From positions 2,671,001-2,735,000 of the forward strand of contig NZ_OY782764.1 of NCBI RefSeq assembly GCF_963678225.1: a stretch of 64,000 nucleotides of DNA. The letters run 5' to 3'. Within the stretch, counting starts at the first letter, position 1; every line of letters starts with the position of its first letter. Source of the stretch: an uncultured Cohaesibacter sp. (GTDB taxonomy: Bacteria > Pseudomonadota > Alphaproteobacteria > Rhizobiales > Cohaesibacteraceae). Below are positions 9,448 to 16,635 of the stretch, one piece after another. The translations under genes were made by a program, and so were the position numbers. The notes under the pieces are model-generated. The model had not been told where the DNA came from, made no database searches, and saw only the letters and a program-made list of their open reading frames with translations.

Positions 9448-9461
9448 AAAGGAGAATAACG

Positions 9462-9524
9462 ATGAAAATAGCAATTCTACACTATGTCGCAAAGTTTCTC
9501 GGGGTTCTTATTCACGTAGATTAG
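9462..9524 (+). CDS. Possible 20-residue phage peptide
   Basis: A short frame, MKIAILHYVAKFLGVLIHVD, begins eight bases after a strong AAAAGGAG ribosome-binding sequence just downstream of the ejection protein gene. The peptide is largely hydrophobic with an amphipathic periodicity. It could be a real micro-protein or a by-product of a relic RBS. No family is recognised. Confidence 0.35.
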   Translation: MKIAILHYVAKFLGVLIHVD

Positions 9525-9549
9525 CTTCCTTATGGATCGAAGCTTAAGT

Positions 9550-9831
9550 TCAATGAGCCCAATGATTGCGGATGAGGTCATTGGTGCTTCTTTTCAAATT
9601 CTTCCAAGCGGCGGCATTGCTACTTGTATCCGCTACATAGAGGGTGTCGCTGCTGTCCATATGCTTCCAAAGAAGATCGCAAACTTCTTTGGGGGCGATT
9701 GTGCAACTGACAAACCAAAAGGACTTGTGAATTTTGGTGCATACGCCGAGTGATTTGATCGCTTCAATCAATTCATCGTAATTCTTCTCAGGAGCGCGAA
9801 GTTCGTAAGAAATGTGAAGATTTCTGGTCAT
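9550..9831 (-). CDS. Cas2-fold-like SinR/VapD-type small protein
   Basis: A 93-residue protein on the strand opposite to the virion genes. It has the beta-alpha-beta ferredoxin-like pattern of small Cas2/VapD-fold proteins often annotated SinR family: a first strand (LHISYELRAPEKNYDELIEAIKSLG), then KSFWFVSCTIAPKEVCDLLWKHMDSSDTLYV, then a C-terminal NAAAW element. Some relatives are RNases of toxin-antitoxin type; others are uncharacterised. The canonical Cas2 strand-end Asp is replaced here (SYEL), so nuclease activity is doubtful. A moron gene expressed from the prophage is likely because it breaks the strand order of the late operon. Confidence 0.6.
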   Translation of the reverse strand: MTRNLHISYELRAPEKNYDELIEAIKSLGVCTKIHKSFWFVSCTIAPKEVCDLLWKHMDSSDTLYVADTSSNAAAWKNLKRSTNDLIRNHWAH

Positions 9832-9918
9832 ATTCCCCTCCGTTTATCACTGACGGGATGCAATCACGATTCTCAACCATGAGTCGAGTCCGCTTAAGGT
9901 CTCCACAGGCGGCCTTTT

Positions 9919-10269
9919 CTATTGGCAGTCGAGAAGAACAGGGGTCCAGTGATACCCGGTGTGGGCAATGAAAAGCTCTCCTGTTAGGTCAATAGGAGAG
10001 CCTGCTGGCAGGTTTTGTAGATCGCAGGTTGTCTGGATGGCGTTAAGGGATACTTCCCCATATTCTGTGCAGACCGTTGTCCCATTCGTCAATAGAACTT
10101 GAACATTTAAAGATCGATCGCCTTTCGCGACGCTCAAATATTCTGGCGGCCCAGGCATAGTGATTTTTGCAGGGTAGCCAGATAAAGAAATTGGCTCATT
10201 AACTGGCAAGCACTCTGCAAATGATGGAGTTGCAAGCAATGAGAAAAAAATAAACGCACGCATAAACAT
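9919..10269 (-). CDS. Exported DUF4431-like protein (phage moron)
   Basis: Beginning at the ATG at 10269, the protein has an N-terminal signal peptide (MFMRAFIFFSLLATPSFAEC) with an Ala-x-Ala cleavage site, then about 95 residues. The C-terminal pattern (TGELFIAHTGYHWTPVLL) matches the end of DUF4431 proteins, found secreted in many proteobacteria with unknown function. A longer frame begins upstream, but AAAGGA is correctly spaced for the internal ATG and the signal peptide then starts at residue 1. Opposite orientation to the late operon suggests lysogenic expression, perhaps a surface or exclusion protein; that is inference. Confidence 0.65.
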   Translation of the reverse strand: MFMRAFIFFSLLATPSFAECLPVNEPISLSGYPAKITMPGPPEYLSVAKGDRSLNVQVLLTNGTTVCTEYGEVSLNAIQTTCDLQNLPAGSPIDLTGELFIAHTGYHWTPVLLDCQ

Positions 10270-10302
10270 GTGGGTGGTCCTTTCTACTTTAAGGTGGTGA
10301 AT

Positions 10303-12828
10303 ATGGTTCAAGCTGTCAAGGTGGTCGATGCCGGGGCTGGCTACACTGTTGTTGAATATGATGACGGTTCCGTTGTCCGATATGACGGAACACGAAACTG
10401 GAGAAACAACAATCCTGGCAACATCGAATATGGTTCTTTTACGAAATCACAAGGGGCCATAGGTACGGATGGCCGATTTGCCGTATTCCCTGATTACCAG
10501 ACAGGGCGCGCCGCAAAAGAGAATCTTCTCTTCAATAGCAGCAGTTACAAAAATAAAACTATCAAGCAAGCTATCAGCCGATACGCGCCATCATTTGAGA
10601 ATGATACGGCGGCATATTACAACGCGGTTGCGTCCGCAGTTGGGGTATCCCCTGACACCAAACTCAGCGATTTATCTATGGAACAGCGCAACGCGATGCT
10701 TGACGCTATGGAGAGGGTGGAGGGTTTCAAGGTTGGACAGGCTACTGCGCAGGCCGGATCTGTGCCATCGGGGATAATGGGCTTAGCAGCAGGGCAGAAC
10801 GTAGCTGACTACGCCCCGCAGGATATCGCAGACCTCCAATCTCTCGGCGTGATTGATCCTTACGACACGCCATTTCTTGGGGCCAATCCGGTCAACGCCT
10901 ATCCTGAAATGATCACCAAAGATATTGCGGATATCTTGGCTCTCGATGATGGCTTGCAGTATTTTGACAGCATGCCCCGCTCCAAGCCCATATCTCAAGA
11001 TCAGTATTCTGTCATGGGAGCATTGGACCAGATAGACGGCTTCGATACCCTTCAGGATATGCCAGTTTATAGTCCAGCTCAGGAACCCGCACAGGGACTC
11101 GCTGCGATTGACGATCTGTTTTCCATGGAAGGCGCAAATTCACTTCCTGCAGCTCCCTTGGGGCGCGTTGACGCTTTTGCGCTTGATGATCTGCCCTCCA
11201 TCAGCGGCGGGGTAGATTATGGTGTAAGCGATACGCCAATGGGGCAGGGCTCGGGCTCTCTTCCGAATTTATCTCTTGATGATTTTGGCGGTCCGGTTGC
11301 TCCGAACATTTCTCTGCGCGGGAATAATGATTTCTGGGCGGCCGAAGACAGGGATCAGGAAGCGGATATGCTCGATCGGGAGCACAACGACACCCTTTCG
11401 AGTTCTCTGGCGTCTCTGGAACGCGCTGGCCTACTGGATCAGCTGGACAGCATCAACGCGCCGCCCGATATCTCGGCCACTGGAAATATTGATTTTGGTT
11501 CTGGTCCCACGGCTTCTGGCTCTGGGGCCTTTTCTTTGCGCGATCCTGTTGATCGGATCGACGATGCATTCGCCTCAGTGCCAGCAGAGACATGGCGGGA
11601 AACCACTCTCAGACAGGACGCAACACCGCAGATGTATAGTCGCTTGGCGGATGAGCGCGTGGGCAATGCCTTTGACGTGGCGGACGCAGCTGCGGTTCCA
11701 GGCGATTATTCCAGCTCTGTATCCACTCATCAGCTGCCAGATATGCTTGACACGCTGCCCCAGAGCAAGCCTGTGGCGCCTATTGATCTGGTTGGCGATG
11801 TGCAGCCGCTCTACAACGATTATCAGCCTGTTGAGCTGGTTTCACAGCCTGTGGCTGATTACACGCTTCCGGAAACGCTGGACACCCTGCCGCAATCCAA
11901 GCCCCAGCCTTCCACGTTGGCTGCACAGAAGGCCGCGAAGAAAATGACGGGCCTTGTTACCACAACACTTGGCGGGGCTGTGGCGGGGCCTCTGGGCGCT
12001 CTGGGCGGCTATGCATTGGGTAAGGCGATTGATGGGCCTGTTTCCAATCGGGTCGGTGATTTTGTCTCTGGCGGCTATGTCGGGCCAAGCGGCATGACCT
12101 ATGCAACAGATACCGGCATTTCACGCGGCTTGGCGAAGGTGGACCAGACCGGTAATTGGGGCGATTTCTGGGACAGCAATAGCCAGACTGACCAAACCGC
12201 GCAGATGGCATGGGACAGAGAGAAGGCGGCAAGCGAAGGTCGTGAACTCAAGAGCCTGCTTGATGCCTTCACTGATGATCTCAGTGATGCTTTCTCGGGC
12301 AAAGGAAAGACGGTCACAGGCAGGCAGCAAACCACTGCGACCAGAGACACGACCAGTCGCGGCGGTTCATCTGATAGCGGCAATTCCAACTCTTCGGGAA
12401 GGTCTTCCGGTGGTGGGTTCTTCTCTGGCCTCTTTGGCGGGGATGATGAGGACGATGATAGCAGCAGCAGTAGCGGCGGCGGCACCATCATTTGCTCGGA
12501 ACTCTATCGCCAAGGCTATATGCCAAAGGCGCTCTGGGAAGCGGATGAGAAATGGGGCCGGATGACTGCCCGAAAAGATCCGGACATTATCCGGGGCTAT
12601 CGCACATGGGCCGCGCCTGTTGTGCGTCTCATGAAGCGCTCACCAAAGGCAACGCGGGTCATTGCAAAATTGACCGCTCCATGGGCCAAGCAGATGGCCT
12701 ATGAGGCCGGTTATCTGCCTAAGGGTAATTTCCTTGGCTGGCTTACCAATCTGGTCGGCATTCCCTTCTCCAAACTTGTTGGGAAGGGCCTAAAACTTCA
12801 TAAGAAATGGAGACGCAAATGGGCGTAG
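10303..12828 (+). CDS. Virion-associated lytic transglycosylase-like protein
   Basis: Starting at the ATG at 10303 (preceded by AAGGTGG), the protein has 841 residues. Residues about 30-135 carry a muramidase-like domain with RNWRNNNPGNIEYG and a later FAVFPDYQTG segment, the pattern of phage structural proteins that open peptidoglycan during DNA entry. The middle, about residues 150-560, is a long Asp/Pro/Leu-rich disordered region with repeats of DTLPQSKP and SMPRSKP type. A Gly/Ala hydrophobic segment (about 565-595) and a Ser/Gly/Asp low-complexity stretch precede a basic C-terminal domain. The combination suggests a tail-tip or ejected protein. The frame extends upstream to 10270 but lacks an RBS there. 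Confidence 0.6.
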   Translation: MVQAVKVVDAGAGYTVVEYDDGSVVRYDGTRNWRNNNPGNIEYGSFTKSQGAIGTDGRFAVFPDYQTGRAAKENLLFNSSSYKNKTIKQAISRYAPSFENDTAAYYNAVASAVGVSPDTKLSDLSMEQRNAMLDAMERVEGFKVGQATAQAGSVPSGIMGLAAGQNVADYAPQDIADLQSLGVIDPYDTPFLGANPVNAYPEMITKDIADILALDDGLQYFDSMPRSKPISQDQYSVMGALDQIDGFDTLQDMPVYSPAQEPAQGLAAIDDLFSMEGANSLPAAPLGRVDAFALDDLPSISGGVDYGVSDTPMGQGSGSLPNLSLDDFGGPVAPNISLRGNNDFWAAEDRDQEADMLDREHNDTLSSSLASLERAGLLDQLDSINAPPDISATGNIDFGSGPTASGSGAFSLRDPVDRIDDAFASVPAETWRETTLRQDATPQMYSRLADERVGNAFDVADAAAVPGDYSSSVSTHQLPDMLDTLPQSKPVAPIDLVGDVQPLYNDYQPVELVSQPVADYTLPETLDTLPQSKPQPSTLAAQKAAKKMTGLVTTTLGGAVAGPLGALGGYALGKAIDGPVSNRVGDFVSGGYVGPSGMTYATDTGISRGLAKVDQTGNWGDFWDSNSQTDQTAQMAWDREKAASEGRELKSLLDAFTDDLSDAFSGKGKTVTGRQQTTATRDTTSRGGSSDSGNSNSSGRSSGGGFFSGLFGGDDEDDDSSSSSGGGTIICSELYRQGYMPKALWEADEKWGRMTARKDPDIIRGYRTWAAPVVRLMKRSPKATRVIAKLTAPWAKQMAYEAGYLPKGNFLGWLTNLVGIPFSKLVGKGLKLHKKWRRKWA

Positions 12829-14555
12829 ACAATTGGGACACAACACCCGCTGATAATGCCGTCAAGGGCAATGTTGATTGGTCGGAAGGGATGGCGCCTG
12901 CGAAGGTGAATGACAGCGCCCGGCAGATGATGGCAGATCTGGCTAAATCCTTTCTTGATCGCTTCGGGGCACTGGATACAACCGGATCAGCTGGCGTTTA
13001 TACCTTGGCCACAAACACCGGCATTACGCAGCTCAAATCAGGACTTCGCTTCACCTTCAAGGCCAATTTTCCCAGCGTCGGTGGCGATACGCTGAATGTT
13101 GACGGTAAAGGAGCGAAAAAGCTACGCGTTGTCGATGATGATGGCGAGCGCAACATTGAAGCCGATGAAATCGATGCAGGCGGCTTCTATGATGTGATCT
13201 ATGACCCTGATGCGAATAGCGGCGCGGGGGCTTGGATCTTGCAGACTGTGGCGCTCAATCTGGAGATCGCAGATATTGCCGGATTGGTCACTGCTTTGGC
13301 GGCCAAACTGGAAGCTGGTGACTTTGGATGGGGCACAACTGATACCACGTCCAACATTGGGAATTGGGGCCTGACAACAGCCGCTTCCGGCGTATACCAA
13401 TTCAGTACCGGTACCGAGGGAAATCAGCCAGCGCGTTATGGTGAGTTTGATTATGGCTCCCTTCTGCTTTTGCGCTACCACGCCAATTTTTTCTCTCGTA
13501 TTGCTGTTCGACATGGCGCTAGCGTTTCGGCCTTGCCCGCTCTGCAGCGCTATAACAACACGGACGGCTTTTCGGGCTGGGAATATTTCTTCACTTCGGA
13601 GAGCCTGCAGGCTGGCGCCGGTGTAACTATCACTTATTCCGACGGGCGCTATACGATTGTTGCTGACGAAGTGGCTACCGCCCTTAATTCCCAGAAGCTG
13701 GGCGGTCAATGGGGCTCATTCTATCGCAACGCGAGCAACTTGGATGCGGGCACGGTTCCAGAGGCCAGATTGCCGAGTTCGGTTGTTTTGAAGAGTGCCA
13801 ACACCCTTGATGCGCTTCAAAATAAAGATGCTGGTACCGGCGAATATTCGACCGATGGAAACCTTGTTTCAGGGCGCGGGTCTGGCGGTGTTGCCCTGAC
13901 TATCAATGACGGGCAGGGCAATGCCAACGTGACCTTCAACCATAAAGCCGGTGTTCCGGAACAGGATGGCAACTCGGCACGTATTGTCCATAACTCGGAC
14001 GCAACGACAGGCTCAAAAATCACTGTTGAGCTTGCATCCGGCGTAACAAGCGGGGAATCTGTCAATACAACGGAAGTTGCCGAGTTCTCTGAAAATGGCA
14101 TGAAAGTGCTCGGAAGCGATGTCGTGACCAAGGCAGATTACGGCGCTGGTAAAGGCGTGAATGCCGATTTGCTAGATGGTCAGCATGGCAACTACTACGC
14201 CACCGCCGCTGCGCTCACAGCTGCGATCAACGGCTATGAGTCTGGGAACCTGACATATGCCGCCGGTTCAATGGTCTCTATCTCACATGGATTGGGCCAT
14301 ATGCCAAAGCGTGTCGAGGTTTCGTTTGTTTGTACTACAGCAGATGCATACTGGGCTGTTGGTGAAGAGATAGTAATTGGTTCAGGTGTTAGTACATATC
14401 ATCCGCAGGATGCGCTAGGCATCGGTGTTGTAAAAACATCCACCAAAGTTGAGGTGACCATTGGCAGCATTGGCGTTGCAGCTCCTACTGAAAACAACGG
14501 AACTGGCCGTGTCCTTGCACCATCCAACTTTAAAATGAAAGTGAGGGCATGGTAA
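12819..14555 (+). CDS. Tail fibre / receptor-binding protein
   Basis: A 578-residue protein from the ATG at 12819, which has TGGAGA at good spacing and overlaps the upstream stop; a second ATG at 12807 has a poorer RBS. The N-terminus (GVDNWDTTPADNAV ... EGMAPAKVNDSARQMMADLAK) is the common virion-attachment segment of alphaproteobacterial phage tail fibres. It is followed by beta-rich knob-like repeats and a C-terminal beta-strand domain. It should form trimeric fibres that bind the host surface. The stop overlaps the next start (TAATG), as in fibre-chaperone pairs. Confidence 0.75.
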   Translation: MGVDNWDTTPADNAVKGNVDWSEGMAPAKVNDSARQMMADLAKSFLDRFGALDTTGSAGVYTLATNTGITQLKSGLRFTFKANFPSVGGDTLNVDGKGAKKLRVVDDDGERNIEADEIDAGGFYDVIYDPDANSGAGAWILQTVALNLEIADIAGLVTALAAKLEAGDFGWGTTDTTSNIGNWGLTTAASGVYQFSTGTEGNQPARYGEFDYGSLLLLRYHANFFSRIAVRHGASVSALPALQRYNNTDGFSGWEYFFTSESLQAGAGVTITYSDGRYTIVADEVATALNSQKLGGQWGSFYRNASNLDAGTVPEARLPSSVVLKSANTLDALQNKDAGTGEYSTDGNLVSGRGSGGVALTINDGQGNANVTFNHKAGVPEQDGNSARIVHNSDATTGSKITVELASGVTSGESVNTTEVAEFSENGMKVLGSDVVTKADYGAGKGVNADLLDGQHGNYYATAAALTAAINGYESGNLTYAAGSMVSISHGLGHMPKRVEVSFVCTTADAYWAVGEEIVIGSGVSTYHPQDALGIGVVKTSTKVEVTIGSIGVAAPTENNGTGRVLAPSNFKMKVRAW

Positions 14556-14977
14556 TGCAGAAATTCTATGTAAATGCTGATGGCTCATTTGCTGGCAGCT
14601 GTGTCGATTATGTGCCCGATGATGAAGGCTTGATCGAGGTTGCCGAAGCACCAACAAGCTCAAAGCAACTCTGGGACTTTGAGATTGAGGCATGGTCTAG
14701 CCCTTTGCCGACACAGGCAGACTACACCAACGCCATTCAGGCCATGCTCGATGATGCCGCCAAGGTTCGCTTGTATGACAGCGCGGCAACCATGAGCACA
14801 TATGTCAGTTCGACCAATGAACAATGGGCCGCAGAGGCGGCCTCAATGATCGCATGGCGCGATGCTGTATGGCTCTATGCCTACGCACAGCTTGATCTGG
14901 TGCAATCTGGCCAGCGGACACAGCCCACAGTCGATGAACTTTTGGCCGAGCTGCCAACGCCCACTTGGCCAGCCTAA
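14555..14977 (+). CDS. Putative tail fibre assembly chaperone
   Basis: A 140-residue protein coupled to the fibre gene by a TAATG overlap. The N-terminus is a short beta-like segment (QKFYVNADGSFAGSC) followed by an acidic region and a helical Trp-rich C-terminal half (ATMSTYVSSTNEQWAAEAASMIAWRD), as found in tail fibre assembly or tip-attached proteins (DUF4376/Tfa-like style). No enzyme motif is seen. The terminator behind it marks the end of this transcription unit. Confidence 0.55.
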   Translation: MQKFYVNADGSFAGSCVDYVPDDEGLIEVAEAPTSSKQLWDFEIEAWSSPLPTQADYTNAIQAMLDDAAKVRLYDSAATMSTYVSSTNEQWAAEAASMIAWRDAVWLYAYAQLDLVQSGQRTQPTVDELLAELPTPTWPA

Positions 14978-15005
14978 ACCAACCCACATTTTGAAATGAC
15001 CGCAG

Positions 15006-15027
15006 CTGCCGCAAGGCGGCTTTTTTT
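15006..15027 (+). terminator. Rho-independent terminator before lysis genes
   Basis: GCCGC-AAG-GCGGC forms a short, strong stem followed by seven T residues. It lies 29 bases after the fibre-assembly gene and directly before the lysis cassette, which may need read-through or antitermination to be expressed. Confidence 0.85.
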
Positions 15028-15039
15028 ATGGAGAAACCC

Positions 15040-15789
15040 ATGCAACTCGTAAATGACTGGCGGCGCGTTGTCGCTACATCACTTTCTTTCTGGATGCAGG
15101 TGATCGGCCTGCTTCTGATGATTGTCCCTGAACTCTGGTATGCGGTAACGGGGCGCGATTATGACCCTGCCGTGGCTTGGTGGCTTGGTGTGCTGTTTTT
15201 AGTCGCTGGCCTTGTCGGGCGCGTCTATCGACAAAAGCTATCCGTGGTGCGCGAGTGGTTGCGCATTGCTGGCATCGTCCTACTTGTTTTCTTGCTTGCA
15301 GTCCTGCTGGCTGGTCGCGTCTTCGCGGCGCCGGTTAGTGAAAAGGACACGCTGGCCGTGGCCGTGCCATTCATTGCCCAGGAGGAAGGAGAGCGGCTCG
15401 TTGCCTATAAAGATATCGTCGGTGTTTGGACCATCTGCAGCGGATCCACAAGGGGCGTTTATCCTGGCATGCGCAAGTCGGTGGCTGAATGTCGGGATCT
15501 GCTACGGGCAGAAGTGGCGGAATACCGCTCCAAGCTTCATCGATACTTCACGGCCACGACCAAGACAAAGCGCCTCACTGCCAAGCGCGATACGGCCTAT
15601 GTGAGCCTTGCTTATAACGCCGGTGTTTATGCGATCGGGCGTAGCACAGCCACACGCCGATTAAATGCCGGCAATATCAAGGGCGGGTGTCAGGCACTGA
15701 CATGGTGGAACAAAGCAGGTGGCCGCGTCGTTCGTGGCTTGGTCAATCGCCGGGCTCGTGAGAAAGTTCTCTGCATGGATGGTCTGTGA
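15040..15789 (+). CDS. Holin-like / GH24 lysozyme fusion endolysin
   Basis: Taking the ATG at 15040, which follows GGAGAA, the protein has 249 residues. Residues 1 to about 100 contain three hydrophobic membrane segments separated by short charged loops, like a small holin. From about residue 105 a T4-type muramidase begins, with the catalytic pattern E-x8-D-x5-T in EGERLVAYKDIVGVWT. Only one polypeptide carries both modules, so the enzyme is either membrane-tethered until release or acts like a pinholin/SAR-type endolysin. It cuts the MurNAc-GlcNAc bond of peptidoglycan. The stop overlaps the Rz-like gene by ATGA. A shorter in-frame start is possible. Confidence 0.8.
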   Translation: MQLVNDWRRVVATSLSFWMQVIGLLLMIVPELWYAVTGRDYDPAVAWWLGVLFLVAGLVGRVYRQKLSVVREWLRIAGIVLLVFLLAVLLAGRVFAAPVSEKDTLAVAVPFIAQEEGERLVAYKDIVGVWTICSGSTRGVYPGMRKSVAECRDLLRAEVAEYRSKLHRYFTATTKTKRLTAKRDTAYVSLAYNAGVYAIGRSTATRRLNAGNIKGGCQALTWWNKAGGRVVRGLVNRRAREKVLCMDGL

Positions 15790-16130
15790 TGAGCTTCATC
15801 CTTTCTCTCTTCTCAAACTGGCGTGTGATCCTTGCATGCGCTGGTTTCGCGGTTCTTCTTGCCTCCCATACCGTCGCTTACTGGAAAGGCCATTCAAACG
15901 CCTCTCAGGCTTGCCAGACAGCCGCGCTGGAAGCGGAGAATGAAAATCTGAAGCGAACCCTTCAGATACACAAAGCAGCGCTTGAAACGGCTGTAGAGCG
16001 AGCAAATGAACGCGATGCAGAAGCAACCACTCTCGAACAAAAGGTTGAGGACTATGAAAGCCAATTGGAAGCTGCTGGCAGCTGTGTTCTTTCTCCTGCC
16101 GATGCTCGGCGGCTGTCCGAAATCCGATAG
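15786..16130 (+). CDS. Rz-like inner-membrane spanin
   Basis: A 114-residue protein with one N-terminal membrane helix (about residues 13-34) followed by a long charged coiled coil (ENENLKRTLQIHKAALETAVERANERD and beyond). This is the standard architecture of Rz i-spanins, which bridge the periplasm together with an outer-membrane lipoprotein and fuse the two membranes at the last step of lysis. It overlaps the endolysin upstream and contains the start of the Rz1-like gene in another frame. Confidence 0.75.
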   Translation: MMSFILSLFSNWRVILACAGFAVLLASHTVAYWKGHSNASQACQTAALEAENENLKRTLQIHKAALETAVERANERDAEATTLEQKVEDYESQLEAAGSCVLSPADARRLSEIR

Positions 16131-16338
16131 CCTTTATCCGTCCTTACCGGTGTTGCCTTCCGATCTGGCCAAGCTGTGCGAAGATCCGGGCGTAAGGGCA
16201 GGGCGCGACGCGCGGATCGAGCTTGCCACTCAACGGAAATTTCTGGCCCTCTGCCGGAACAGACACCGCGATACTGTGGCTTTCTATAATCAGGTGAGAG
16301 ACCTATACGAGAAGGCAAACTTACAAAATGATCAATAG
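16054..16338 (+). CDS. Rz1-like outer-membrane spanin lipoprotein
   Basis: The frame is embedded out of register in the 3' part of the Rz-like gene and extends beyond it. From the ATG at 16054 it has a signal peptide (MKANWKLLAAVFFLLPMLGG) ending in a lipobox whose Cys follows Leu-Gly-Gly, then a Pro-containing mature part. Lipobox, Pro content and overlap with Rz identify it as the o-spanin partner. At 94 residues it is longer than lambda Rz1. An upstream in-frame ATG at 16006 would move the lipobox away from the N-terminus, so it is less likely. Confidence 0.7.
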   Translation: MKANWKLLAAVFFLLPMLGGCPKSDSLYPSLPVLPSDLAKLCEDPGVRAGRDARIELATQRKFLALCRNRHRDTVAFYNQVRDLYEKANLQNDQ

Positions 16339-16522
16339 AAACGAAGTTCCAACGGTGGGAATGGTCGGTGGAGCATGGATGGTTGATTGGTGGCAACACT
16401 GGATGGAGCCTGGACTTCAACATTTGTTGTTGGTTGTTACGGTTCTTACTGCCTGCGTGTTGTTAGCAAGGAATGTGCTCGATCTACTTGTAAAGGTTAA
16501 GGAATGGAGGAAAAAGGAATAG
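16328..16522 (+). CDS. Small membrane protein, holin candidate
   Basis: A 64-residue protein with one clear membrane helix (HLLLVVTVLTACVLLARNVLDLL) and a charged Lys-rich C-terminus, typical of class III holins or holin-associated membrane proteins. It overlaps the end of the Rz1-like gene and is the last lysis gene before cas13a. Assignment as holin is inference from size, topology and place. Confidence 0.55.
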   Translation: MINRNEVPTVGMVGGAWMVDWWQHWMEPGLQHLLLVVTVLTACVLLARNVLDLLVKVKEWRKKE

Positions 16523-16635
16523 AAAGATTTATTCTTAACAAATGGTTGCTTTGAATATTGTTATTTGTTGCAATGAAGGTAGTATTGTGGACGGATACTT
16601 ATTTTTAGGTGTATTGAGAGTTTCTGGAGGCGTCT

